DNA of 64,000 nt, taken from positions 62,001 through 126,000 of the forward strand of contig CAZXIJ010000006.1 of NCBI GenBank assembly GCA_964640725.1, written 5' to 3'. Source of the DNA: CALHVX01 sp964640725. GTDB taxonomy: Bacteria; Pseudomonadota; Gammaproteobacteria; Pseudomonadales; Azotimanducaceae. A program made the position numbers and the translations under genes. Positions 1-7,871 of this stretch are shown one piece after another. Position 1 is the stretch's first letter. Each line of letters opens with the position of its first letter. A model generated the notes under the pieces. It saw only the letters and a program-made list of their open reading frames with translations, was not told the DNA's origin and searched no databases.

Positions 1-23
1 GCCGGGTTGCCGGAGCCGATCAC

Positions 24-1106
24 TCAGGCGAAAAAGTCGGCGACCGGCGGGCGGAAGCGATCCATATCGACCAGGAACGAGTCGTGGCCCTGCAAGGACG
101 CCAGGGGATGAAAACGAACCTCGGGGATCTTGAGCTCCAACGCCTCGGCCAGTTCCTGCTGCTGCGATAGCGGGAACAGCAGGTCCGTCTCAACGCCGAT
201 GATCATGGCGCGTTCGCATTGGACCCGGGCCATGGCCGCGCTGAGCGTGCCGCCGTGATCGGTGGCGTCAAACAGGTCCATGGCGCGGCTGAGATACAGA
301 TAGCAGTTTGGATCGAAGGCGCCAATGAAGCGCTTGGCGTGAGCCTCCAGATAGGACTCGACCTCGAAGTCGATCCCAAAAGCGTGGCCTTGATGGGCAT
401 CGGAGGTCGCGCGTTCCCGGCCAAAGCGCAGGTCCCATTCCTTGGCCGAGCGATAGGTGATCATGCCGAGCTTGCGCGCGAGCCGCATGCCGTTGCGCGG
501 CGGTTGATCCATGGGGTAGTGGCCTTCTTCCCAGGAGGCGTCGGTCCAGATCAGCTCGCGCTGCAGGGAGCGCAGCGCGATCGAAAAGGGCAGGCTGCGC
601 GCGGCTGAGGAGATGGAGACCAGGCCCCGGGCACGCTGCGGATGTTGCAAGGCGAACGCCAGCGCTGTCATGCCGCCCATAGAAGCGCCGATGACGGTAT
701 GCAGCTGCTCGATGTTCAGCTCGTCCAGCAGCAGTGCGCCGGTGTTGGCAATGTCTTCCAGCGTCAAGACCGGAAAGCGCAGCCGCCAGGGCGCGCCGTC
801 GTCGGGGTGCGGCGATGCCGGGCCGGTGCTGCCAAAGCAGCTCCCAAGGGAATTGACACAAATGACGAAGTAGCCGTTGGTGTCGATGGGCTTGTCAGGC
901 CCGAGCATGTCTTCCCACCAGCCAGCGCTCGGGTCCGCCGGCGAAGAAGCGGCATGCGCCGATGGCGACAGGCCGGTAAATAGCAGCACGGCGTTGTCCC
1001 GCGCGCTGTTGAGCTTGCCCCAGCTTTCGTAGGCGAGCACGAAGTCAGGCAGGGCGCCGCATTTCAGGGCAAACGGCTGGCGGTGGTGGAAGGTCGATGC
1101 TGTCAT
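24..1106 (-). CDS. MetX-family acyltransferase, probably serine (or homoserine) O-succinyltransferase
   Basis: The 360-residue alpha/beta-hydrolase-fold protein has the nucleophile elbow GASMGG (Ser142), a late Asp in VETDLLFP and the C-terminal QGHDSFL His, which form the MetX catalytic triad. MetX enzymes acylate homoserine for methionine synthesis. The oxyanion-side segment VNSLGSCFGSTGPAS, the LPFSIALRSLQRE stretch and ITYRSAKEWDLRFGR are, from memory, those of the Xanthomonadales members described as serine O-succinyltransferases, which feed cysteine synthesis from O-succinylserine, rather than of homoserine acetyltransferases. Substrate choice is inferred from that likeness only. I start at the ATG at 1106; a TTG at 1142 would add 12 residues of non-conserved sequence. 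The stop lies close to the window edge, so its downstream neighbour is unseen. Upstream and on the same strand lies the selenocysteine tRNA. Confidence 0.8.
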   Translation of the reverse strand: MTASTFHHRQPFALKCGALPDFVLAYESWGKLNSARDNAVLLFTGLSPSAHAASSPADPSAGWWEDMLGPDKPIDTNGYFVICVNSLGSCFGSTGPASPHPDDGAPWRLRFPVLTLEDIANTGALLLDELNIEQLHTVIGASMGGMTALAFALQHPQRARGLVSISSAARSLPFSIALRSLQRELIWTDASWEEGHYPMDQPPRNGMRLARKLGMITYRSAKEWDLRFGRERATSDAHQGHAFGIDFEVESYLEAHAKRFIGAFDPNCYLYLSRAMDLFDATDHGGTLSAAMARVQCERAMIIGVETDLLFPLSQQQELAEALELKIPEVRFHPLASLQGHDSFLVDMDRFRPPVADFFA

Positions 1107-1217
1107 CGCGCCATGTTCCCGCAGGGGAGTGGGCGGTCGCAAGCGGTGCTGGCTCTAACGATATGCGCGTGCGAGATGTTGCGGACGAGGCAGCATCTCG
1201 GCGGGCCACCGAGCCGT

Positions 1218-1238
1218 GGAGTTTGCGCAGCAAACTCC
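1218..1238 (-). terminator. Stem-loop downstream of the selenocysteine tRNA
   Basis: GGAGTTTGC and GCAAACTCC form a perfect 9-bp stem with a 3-nt loop, starting 26 nt after the encoded CCA of the minus-strand tRNA-Sec. No U-tract follows on the minus strand, so it may be a 3' processing or weak termination structure. A second, imperfect stem (GAGATG at 1173-1178 with CATCTC at 1194-1199) lies beyond it. Confidence 0.4.
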
Positions 1239-1264
1239 GACTCCCCCGTTATCCTTGCTTTGTC

Positions 1265-1357
1265 TGGCGGAAGAGGCAGGAGTCGAACCCACCAGGCAGG
1301 TTGCCCCACCCCAACGGCTTTGAAGGCCGCGCACCCCACCGGAGGCGATACTCTTCC
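1265..1357 (-). tRNA. selC: tRNA-Sec (anticodon TCA)
   Basis: Reading the minus strand, GGAAGAG at the 5' end pairs with CTCTTCC before a G discriminator and an encoded CCA. The anticodon loop is CTTCAAA, with TCA at 1321-1323, so it decodes UGA. The total length of 93 nt, the enlarged D-stem, the long GC-rich variable arm and the GTTCGAC T-loop match bacterial selenocysteine tRNA (95 nt in E. coli). It is charged with Ser, which SelA converts to selenocysteinyl-tRNA; SelB then delivers it to UGA codons. selB and selA lie 6.5 kb away on the same strand. Confidence 0.95.
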
Positions 1358-1473
1358 ACGGGCGAGCTTAGCATCGCGGCACAGAATTGTTGGTGCTAAT
1401 TGGCCCGCGCTTAGGCCTATCCCCGGACGCCGGCGGCCTGTATAAACGGTGGTTTGCACCGGTCGGACGAAGT

Positions 1474-2898
1474 ATGAGCACGGTATTGCCTGGCGTCGCG
1501 CCAGCGACACACACAGGCACCTCCTTCGGTTCCAGCGGGTATCGAACTTACGTACTGGTCTCCCTGACCGTGCTGTACACCCTGAACTTCGTCGATCGGG
1601 TGCTGGTGCAGATCCTGGCCCAGCCGATCATCGAAGAATTCAAACTGCAGGACTGGCAGTTCGGCCTGCTCTCCGGCTTTGGCTTCGCCTTCATGTACAC
1701 GCTGCTCGGCATCCCGATCGCGCGGTTGTCCGAGCGCGCCAATCGGGTTCGGATTATTGCGGCCGGCGTGATTCTGTGGTCGGTGATGACCGCGCTCTGC
1801 GGCCTGGCGGGCAGCTTCCTGGCGTTGTTGCTCTTTCGCGTTGGGGTCGGGGTGGGGGAAGCGGCGCTGACGCCGCCGGCGAACTCGCTCATTGCGGACT
1901 ACTTCGTTCCCAAAAGCCGCGCTAGAGCCATGGGCACCTATGCCATGGGCGTGACCCTGGGCGGCGTTTTCGCGGCGGCCTTCGGCGGGCCGCTGGCAGA
2001 AATGTTCTCCTGGCGCACGGCGTTTATTGCCCTGGGTGTTCCCGGCATCTTCATTGGGCTGGTTTTTCTGTTGACGGTCAAAGAGCCGCCGCGCGGTTAC
2101 TCCGATCCGCCCGGGTCGGTGGTGCCGGAAAAGACCGGGCTGTCCGATACGCTGCGGGAACTGTTTCCGAAGGTCAGCTTCTGGCTCAACATGGCCGCTG
2201 CGGCCACTGTGGCTTTTGTCGGCTATGGCTACACCAGTTTTCAGGCGGCCTACTATCAGCGCGCCTTCGAGCTGCCGCTCACAGATATCGCGCTGCAGAT
2301 CCTGGTGCCCGTTGGTCTCTTTGCGGCGCTTGGCGCATTCACTTCGGGGGTCCTGACAGAAAAGCTGAGCGCCCGCTATCCCAACGCCGTGGCCTGGCTG
2401 CCCGGCTGGGGCCTGATCATTTGCGTGCCCTGTTACTGGGTTGCGTTCACCTCCATGAGCATTCCGATCTCTGTCGGCGCGCTGATTCTGGGCGCCTTTG
2501 TGCACTACGGCTATCTCGGCTCGCAGTACACCATCGCCCAGGGGGTCGCCAATGCGCGGTCCCGGGCAACGGCCGTGGCCCTGTTTCTGTTCGTCGTCAA
2601 CATGATCGGCTACGGGCTTGGGCCGCTGTTTGTCGGGTTCCTGAGCGACCACTTCATGGGCGAGGCGCTGGCAGCTTCCGGCTTTGCCAGCGAGCTGACC
2701 ACCTTGCTGTGCAAGGGCTCGGCTGCAGACTTGCTCGCGACTCTGGGCCCGGACAAGGCGGGCGTATGTGCAGCAGCCAGTGCCGAGGGCTTGCGCAACG
2801 CGATACTGGTCACGGTGACGATCTTTGCGCTGGCCGGTGTGATTTACCTGGTGACTTGCCGGCGGCTGCAGCAGGACCTGGTTGCCAAGTTGAGCTAA
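1474..2898 (+). CDS. MFS transporter, spinster-like
   Basis: The 474-residue protein has about twelve hydrophobic segments and major-facilitator signatures. YTLNFVDRVLVQILAQPI in the first helix and RVGVGVGEAALTPPANSL in the fourth/fifth-helix region resemble the spinster-like (Spns) subfamily, whose bacterial members are often exporters or uptake carriers of unknown lipids, sugar acids or aromatic acids. The substrate cannot be read from the sequence. The ATG at 1474 has GGACGA a few bases upstream. An in-frame ATG at 1387 would add 29 residues lying before the conserved N-terminus and close to the tRNA gene, so I reject it. The gene ends 78 bp before the exported PLP-enzyme gene and may be co-transcribed with that cassette, making it a candidate carrier for the cassette's substrate or product. 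It is divergent from the tRNA-Sec gene. Confidence 0.82.
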   Translation: MSTVLPGVAPATHTGTSFGSSGYRTYVLVSLTVLYTLNFVDRVLVQILAQPIIEEFKLQDWQFGLLSGFGFAFMYTLLGIPIARLSERANRVRIIAAGVILWSVMTALCGLAGSFLALLLFRVGVGVGEAALTPPANSLIADYFVPKSRARAMGTYAMGVTLGGVFAAAFGGPLAEMFSWRTAFIALGVPGIFIGLVFLLTVKEPPRGYSDPPGSVVPEKTGLSDTLRELFPKVSFWLNMAAAATVAFVGYGYTSFQAAYYQRAFELPLTDIALQILVPVGLFAALGAFTSGVLTEKLSARYPNAVAWLPGWGLIICVPCYWVAFTSMSIPISVGALILGAFVHYGYLGSQYTIAQGVANARSRATAVALFLFVVNMIGYGLGPLFVGFLSDHFMGEALAASGFASELTTLLCKGSAADLLATLGPDKAGVCAAASAEGLRNAILVTVTIFALAGVIYLVTCRRLQQDLVAKLS

Positions 2899-2976
2899 CC
2901 GGCGCTTGCAACAGCGTATCAAACCGGAACCTGAGCTCATTTAAAGGAATGTCGGGCCCGATGCGGGGGGCGAGCG

Positions 2977-4245
2977 ATGAAACGAAGATCCGTGCTTTGG
3001 GGTTCCGCCGCGTTGGCGGCTGCCGGCGCTGGCGCTGCGTGGATCAAGAAACCCCGCGATCAGGGCGCGCCGCACGATCCTTACTTTGCGCAGCTCAATG
3101 CGCTGCTGCGGGATAGCGGCCCAGGGCATCCCGCGATGGTACTGGACCTGGACCGTATCAATCAGAACATCGCTTCGATCACGGACACGATTGCGGACGG
3201 CAAGACCTACCGGATCGTTGTGAAGTCGCTGCCATCGCTGCCGCTCCTGGAACATGTGATGCGCCAGGCACGCACCCGGGCGCTCATGGTCTTTCACCAG
3301 CCCTTTCTGTCCGCCGTCGCCCAGGCTCTGCCGGACAGCGACGTGCTGATGGGCAAGCCCATGCCCGTGTCAGCGGTGCGGACGTTTTACCGCAGGTTGC
3401 CGGGCAACGGGTTTGACCCTGCAAGGCAGCTGCAGTGGCTCATCGACACGCCCGAGCGCCTGGCCCAGTACCTGGCCTTTGCCCGAGGTGCCGGCATCAG
3501 GCTGCAGGTGAGCCTTGAACTGGACGTCGGGCTGCACCGGGGCGGCTTTAACGATATCGAGGCCAGCGCCGCCGCGGTACGCAGCATTCTGGCCAACCCG
3601 GAGCACCTGTCCCTGGCGGGCTACATGGGCTACGAGCCCCACCTGACCGGCGTTGCCGACAGCTTCGAACACCCGGCCATGCAGGCCGTCATGCAGACCT
3701 ACGAAGCACACCTGGCTCAGGCGAAAGGTCAGGGCGTTGATCTCGGCAAGCTGACTCTGAACGGGGCGGGCAGCCACACGGTCAAGCTGTACCGGAACGA
3801 CCGGCTATTGAACGACCTGTCCGCAGGGTCTGCAATCGTTCAGCCGTCGGACTTCGATACGCAGCATCTGGCGGACCATCAACCGGCGCTGTTTATCGCA
3901 GCACCGGTGCTCAAGCGCTACGAGCAGCTGCGCCTGCCCGGAGACAACGGCATGATGGAGCGCCTGTTGCCGCTGTGGGACCCCAACACCGCGCAGCTCT
4001 ACTTTATCTACGGGGGCTACTGGAAGGCGAAGCCGGTGTCTCCCGCCGGCCTGCAGGATTGGCTGTATCACAGCACTAACCAGCAACCGCTGCTGGCGTC
4101 CCGATCCGTTGATCTGACCGTAGACGACTACCTGTTCCTGCGACCGACCCAGAGCGAGCATGTCATGCTTCAGTTCGGAGACCTGTTGGCCCTGCAGGAC
4201 GGCGAGTGGGTCGGCCAATGGCCCGTGTTTTCGCAGAGCAGCTGA
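2977..4245 (+). CDS. Exported fold-type-III PLP enzyme (alanine racemase N-domain / DSD1-like)
   Basis: The 422-residue protein opens with MKRRSVLWGSAALAAAG, a twin-arginine-like signal followed by a short hydrophobic stretch, so export of a folded, cofactor-loaded protein is likely. HPAMVLDLDRINQNIA at 51-66 is the first strand and helix of the alanine-racemase-type PLP barrel, and Lys83 in RIVVKSLPS is the probable Schiff-base lysine. MGYEPHL and the C-terminal RPTQSEHVMLQFGD resemble D-serine dehydratase / D-threonine aldolase-like proteins. The paired His and Cys that bind zinc in the characterised D-serine dehydratases are not both evident: the C-terminal motif keeps a His but no adjacent Cys. 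The reaction is therefore unknown; racemase, deaminase, aldolase and lyase are all possible. The stop is 19 bp before the cytochrome gene, consistent with one operon. Confidence 0.72.
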   Translation: MKRRSVLWGSAALAAAGAGAAWIKKPRDQGAPHDPYFAQLNALLRDSGPGHPAMVLDLDRINQNIASITDTIADGKTYRIVVKSLPSLPLLEHVMRQARTRALMVFHQPFLSAVAQALPDSDVLMGKPMPVSAVRTFYRRLPGNGFDPARQLQWLIDTPERLAQYLAFARGAGIRLQVSLELDVGLHRGGFNDIEASAAAVRSILANPEHLSLAGYMGYEPHLTGVADSFEHPAMQAVMQTYEAHLAQAKGQGVDLGKLTLNGAGSHTVKLYRNDRLLNDLSAGSAIVQPSDFDTQHLADHQPALFIAAPVLKRYEQLRLPGDNGMMERLLPLWDPNTAQLYFIYGGYWKAKPVSPAGLQDWLYHSTNQQPLLASRSVDLTVDDYLFLRPTQSEHVMLQFGDLLALQDGEWVGQWPVFSQSS

Positions 4246-4264
4246 GCCGCAGGAGATCAACCCG

Positions 4265-4654
4265 ATGCGCCTCCTTTCCTTCGACTTCCGCTGCTGTGCC
4301 GTGGGGCTGATGTTCTTGCTGCTTGCCGCTTGCTCTGCACCTCAGAGGTCGCCTGAGGCGACCGCCAGCGAGGCACCAGCGCCTGCGACCGCTGTGCCGT
4401 CTGAGCGAGTGATGCAGCGCTGGTCGGCCAGCTGCGCGCTGTGCCATGCCAGCGGCGTCGCGGGCGCGCCGAGGGTCGACGACACGGCCGCCTGGCAGCC
4501 CAGACTGGCCAAGGGCCGGGCGGCACTGCTGCGCCATACCGTCGAAGGCTACAACCGCATGCCGCCCCTGGGGTACTGCATGTCCTGCGAAGCGGACGAT
4601 TTCGTGTCGATGATCGAGTTCATGGCGGGCCTGGCCCAGGGGGAATTGGAGTGA
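4265..4654 (+). CDS. Lipoprotein cytochrome c (c5-like)
   Basis: The 129-residue protein has a lipoprotein signal (lipobox LAAC, lipidated Cys23) followed by an Ala/Pro/Glu-rich linker and a single c-type haem domain. CALCH at 57-61 supplies the two haem thioethers and the proximal His. MPPLGYCMSC near the C-terminus holds the probable Met ligand and the extra Cys pair typical of cytochrome c5-like proteins. It should be anchored to a membrane on the periplasmic side and carry single electrons. AGGAG ends nine bases before the ATG at 4265. It sits between an exported PLP enzyme and an exported flavin oxidase, and overlaps the latter by GTGA, so it is the obvious electron acceptor for the flavoprotein. 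Confidence 0.85.
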   Translation: MRLLSFDFRCCAVGLMFLLLAACSAPQRSPEATASEAPAPATAVPSERVMQRWSASCALCHASGVAGAPRVDDTAAWQPRLAKGRAALLRHTVEGYNRMPPLGYCMSCEADDFVSMIEFMAGLAQGELE

Positions 4655-6015
4655 ACCGACTGACGCGCCGAAGCCTGCTGCTGGGATCTGCGGCGACCCT
4701 TGTGCCCTGGCAGCTGTCCGCTGCGACCCCAGCGCCTGGCCCGGTTCTGCCCTGGCGCAACTGGTCGGGCGCGCTCCGGTGCCAGCCCGCGGCCCGTTTT
4801 GCGCCGGACTCAGAAGACGAGCTGGCGTCGTTCCTGGCGGGGAGCAGTGGCCTGCTGCGCCCGGTCGGGTCCGGGCACTCCTTCAGCCCCCTGGTTCCAA
4901 CGGACGGCCATCTGGTGGTGATCGATCAGCTTGCGGGCATGGCGTCCTTTGACGCGCCATCGGGGCAGGTGACCTTTGGTGCCGGCACGCGCTTGAGCGA
5001 TGTTGGTCCCGCATTGCTGCGGCAGGGACGTGCCCTGGACAACCTGCCTGATATCGATCGGCAGACGCTTGCCGGCGCGATCGCCACGGCGACGCACGGC
5101 ACCGGGCTAAAGCTGCGTTGCCTGTCCCATGATGTCATCGCGATGCGTCTGGTGACGCCGGACGGTGCGGTCCGAGCGCTGAGCCGAGACTCCGAGCCTG
5201 AGCTGTTCGACGCGGCGCGGGTCAGCCTCGGCGCGCTCGGAATCGTCACGCAGGTGACCTTGAGAACGAGGCCCCGCTATCGGCTGCGGGCCCTGACCCG
5301 GGTCGCAACGATGGACGAGGCGCTGGACGGCTTTCTCGAGCAGGCCGCGCAGCATCGTCACTATGAGCTGTTTCCCTTTGTGCACTCTGACTACAGCATG
5401 ACCCTTGCGATTGACGAAACCGATGCTCCCATCCATAACCCGCCGGAAAGCCCGGAAGAGGAAGCCGCCTTTGGCAACCTGCTCGCGGCGCTGGAGAGCG
5501 TGCCGATTCCCGAACGCAAGGCGATGATCAACGGGCTGATCTCGCAGTCCGAGCCCGCTGAGGCGGTGGATGAATCGCACCGGATTTTGACCAACATCCG
5601 GAACGATCGCTTTAACGAGATGGAGTACGCCGTGGAGCTGGCGGCGGGCCCGGATTGCGTGCGCGAAGTGCTGCGCACCATCGAGAAAGAACAGATTGAT
5701 GTTGGCTTTCCGCTCGAGGTGCGAACTGTCGCAGGCGACGACAGCTGGCTGAGTATGAGCAGCGGCAGCGATGCCCACGTCGCGATCTCAATTCATCGTC
5801 AGGCCGGTCGAGACTATCGCCCGTACTTCGCCCGAATAGAACGCATTTTTCGCGACTACGGGGGCCGGCCGCACTGGGGCAAGGTGCACTCCCTCGGGGC
5901 AAAGGAACTGTCAGCCTTGTACCCGCACTTTCGGGACTTTCAGGCGCTAAGAGCGGAGATCGACCCGCAGGGCCGAATGTTGAATCCGCACCTGCGGCGT
6001 TTGTTTGCCGGCTAG
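4651..6015 (+). CDS. Tat-exported FAD-dependent oxidase, aldonolactone/alditol oxidase family
   Basis: The 454-residue protein starts at GTG 4651, overlapping the cytochrome stop as GTGA with a G-rich ribosome site upstream. NRLTRRSLLLGSAA is a good twin-arginine signal. The FAD_binding_4 (VAO/PCMH) domain follows. GSGHSFSP (His76) matches the site of covalent histidyl-FAD attachment in alditol oxidase, and HGTG at 149-152 is the family's flavin loop. The C-terminal ALO domain carries PHWGKVHSL, the substrate-side signature of D-arabinono-1,4-lactone, L-gulonolactone and alditol oxidases. It probably oxidises a sugar acid lactone or polyol in the periplasm and hands electrons to the adjacent cytochrome c instead of, or as well as, oxygen. 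The exact substrate is unknown. Its stop overlaps the stop of the convergent kinase gene by four bases. Confidence 0.8.
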   Translation: MNRLTRRSLLLGSAATLVPWQLSAATPAPGPVLPWRNWSGALRCQPAARFAPDSEDELASFLAGSSGLLRPVGSGHSFSPLVPTDGHLVVIDQLAGMASFDAPSGQVTFGAGTRLSDVGPALLRQGRALDNLPDIDRQTLAGAIATATHGTGLKLRCLSHDVIAMRLVTPDGAVRALSRDSEPELFDAARVSLGALGIVTQVTLRTRPRYRLRALTRVATMDEALDGFLEQAAQHRHYELFPFVHSDYSMTLAIDETDAPIHNPPESPEEEAAFGNLLAALESVPIPERKAMINGLISQSEPAEAVDESHRILTNIRNDRFNEMEYAVELAAGPDCVREVLRTIEKEQIDVGFPLEVRTVAGDDSWLSMSSGSDAHVAISIHRQAGRDYRPYFARIERIFRDYGGRPHWGKVHSLGAKELSALYPHFRDFQALRAEIDPQGRMLNPHLRRLFAG

Positions 6016-7808
6016 GCGCGCAGCGCCAGCTTGCCCCCAGTGTTCTTGTCAGGGACGCTGTGCGTCGCCGCAAAGCGCGAGTCCTGAGGGGCGCGGTCGT
6101 CTGCGTCTGTGCCGGCAGCGATGCCGCTGACGGGGCGGCAGATCACGAGAATCCCCAGCAGGGAACCGTTCGCTGCATACCAGGGGTGCTTGTCCGTGCA
6201 GTACTGCGCCTTCTTGCCGGGACTGACTTCAATGGGCTCGATGATTCCCAGCTTGGCTTTGCCGCTGTCGATGACCTCCAGGTCGTCCCGGTAGTAGGCG
6301 TCGGCTTCGTCCGGATGCGTGTCCTTTGACGGCCGATTCTCAAGCGCTCGCCGGTCAAGGGCGCGCAGGTTTGCCACGGCCAGATTGACTCGCAGGTGGT
6401 TGTTGCGCTTGTCCTTGAGAAATACCAGGTGAGGGAGTTGGTCGAACACATTCGCGAACAGCGGATCGATGCTCGCGATATCAGCCTCTGAGAGGCGGTC
6501 GTCGTTCTCCGTCGGCGCCTGCTGCAGCCCGGACACGTTGTCGCTGGCCGGGAACAACAGGTTGAAGCGCGCCCCAGCGCCACTGCTCTCAACGGCGATT
6601 TCTCCGCCGTGGGACCGGGCCGTGTGGGCAACGCTGGCAAGACCCAGGCCACTGCCACCGGTCTTGGTGGTGATGTGCGCATCGAACAGCCGGTCGCGCA
6701 ACACTTCGGGAATCCCGGTGCCGTCATCGGCGACGCTGACTCCGGCCAGGGTACGATCGCCGCGCTGATCCCGAAAGACCCGGACCTGTACCTGGCTTCG
6801 CGCCGCTTCGGCGCCGTTGACGATGAGGTTGATGACGGCCTGTCGCAGTCGCTCTGGATCGCCCATGACGACCGGGGCATCCGGTCCGGGGTCCAGTACC
6901 AGCTTGATGCCCGGATCGGCGATCGCCTGGGCGTGGCGCAGGGCCTGCGAGGCCAGATCGCATAGATTCACCGGCTGCAACGCGACGGTCTGCCCGCGGA
7001 CCTCCTGCAGCAAGCTGCGACACTGTCCCTGTGCCTGCTCCGTGCTCTCAAGCGCCATCTGCAACGCCCGGGCCCGATGCGTCGCAGACATGGATGGGTC
7101 CTCAGCCAGTTCCAGGGCCCCTCGAATCACCGTGAGGTGGTTGTTGAAATCGTGCGCGACCGTGCCGGCGAGCGTGCCCAGCTTCTCGCGCTTGCCGGCG
7201 AGGAGCGACAGGGCCTCGGCCTTTCGACGCTGCACAGACTCTCGGCGCAGCGCTGCCCGGGTGTTCTGGGTTTCCTCCCAAACAGCGATCCGGTTGCGGT
7301 GTATCGCAATGCCGATGGCCCAGATCACCGCGCAGGTCAGCAGGCCTGAGTGCCAGCCGCTCAGCGCGTGCAGTGCCGGCAGGGCGGCGAGCAGCATCAT
7401 CGCGCCGCCCAGCTGGGTCGCCAGCAGGTAGCGGCGATCGGCGATCAGAAAAAGGGCGGCAGCATTCAGGATCGCGAAATGCGTGAGGTTGCTGTCGCGC
7501 TGATAGACGGCGATGCCGATCATGATGATGCCGGCGAAGTAGAGGTAGGCGAGCAGGGCCCATCGGTTTGGGCGCCGGGGGGCGCGGCGTATTCCAGCCA
7601 CGGCGAGAGCCGCAACGGCAGCATTGAGGCAGACCCACAGGGCCAGCATCGGCACGGGTGCGATGAGCAGGTGCTGGCCCAGGTCTGCAAGGGTGGCGCC
7701 GACAGCCCCGAACAGGACGGTCAGCGGCAATTGCTCGCCGAGCTGCTTGCGGCCAAGGGCCAGTGCGCCCCTGGATACGCCCCATAGTCTGGCCGTACGC
7801 TGATTCAC
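6012..7808 (-). CDS. Membrane sensor histidine kinase with C-terminal PAS domain
   Basis: The 598-residue protein has five to six hydrophobic segments between about residues 27 and 170, then a short coiled region and the kinase core. VAHDFNNHLTVIRG holds the phosphorylatable His219; the N box lies near DPERLRQAVINLIVNGAEA; VADDGTGIP and GGSGLGLA are the ATP-binding G boxes. A PAS_4-like domain follows the ATPase domain (about 440-545, with LPHLVFLKDK and LLGILVICRPV), whereas PAS domains normally precede it. There is no receiver domain and no response-regulator gene next door, so it is an orphan kinase. The start is GTG at 7808. It converges on the flavin oxidase gene (4-bp overlap at the stops) and lies 63 bp downstream of selB on the same strand. 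Confidence 0.8.
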   Translation of the reverse strand: MNQRTARLWGVSRGALALGRKQLGEQLPLTVLFGAVGATLADLGQHLLIAPVPMLALWVCLNAAVAALAVAGIRRAPRRPNRWALLAYLYFAGIIMIGIAVYQRDSNLTHFAILNAAALFLIADRRYLLATQLGGAMMLLAALPALHALSGWHSGLLTCAVIWAIGIAIHRNRIAVWEETQNTRAALRRESVQRRKAEALSLLAGKREKLGTLAGTVAHDFNNHLTVIRGALELAEDPSMSATHRARALQMALESTEQAQGQCRSLLQEVRGQTVALQPVNLCDLASQALRHAQAIADPGIKLVLDPGPDAPVVMGDPERLRQAVINLIVNGAEAARSQVQVRVFRDQRGDRTLAGVSVADDGTGIPEVLRDRLFDAHITTKTGGSGLGLASVAHTARSHGGEIAVESSGAGARFNLLFPASDNVSGLQQAPTENDDRLSEADIASIDPLFANVFDQLPHLVFLKDKRNNHLRVNLAVANLRALDRRALENRPSKDTHPDEADAYYRDDLEVIDSGKAKLGIIEPIEVSPGKKAQYCTDKHPWYAANGSLLGILVICRPVSGIAAGTDADDRAPQDSRFAATHSVPDKNTGGKLALRA

Positions 7809-7871
7809 AGTCGTTTGCTCTGCCTGGAATGGCGCCGGGGATTATGGCACAGCGGCCTTGCCGGTGGGGGC

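Noticed and set aside
1143..1264. Genomic-island attachment site at the 3' end of the selenocysteine tRNA
   Set aside because: selC is a known integration hotspot, but no integrase gene and no repeated tRNA 3' end are present next to it; the accessory-looking cassette lies on the 5' side of the tRNA.
1417..2940. Long antisense reading frame (507 codons) across the MFS transporter gene
   Set aside because: It mirrors the transporter on the opposite strand, is rich in Arg/Gln/His/Gly with no recognisable domain, and is explained by the GC-rich codon bias of the real gene.
4651..6015. Possible selenoprotein with recoded TGA in the redox cassette
   Set aside because: The cytochrome TGA overlaps the start of the oxidase in another frame and the oxidase ends with TAG; no in-frame TGA interrupts a conserved domain.
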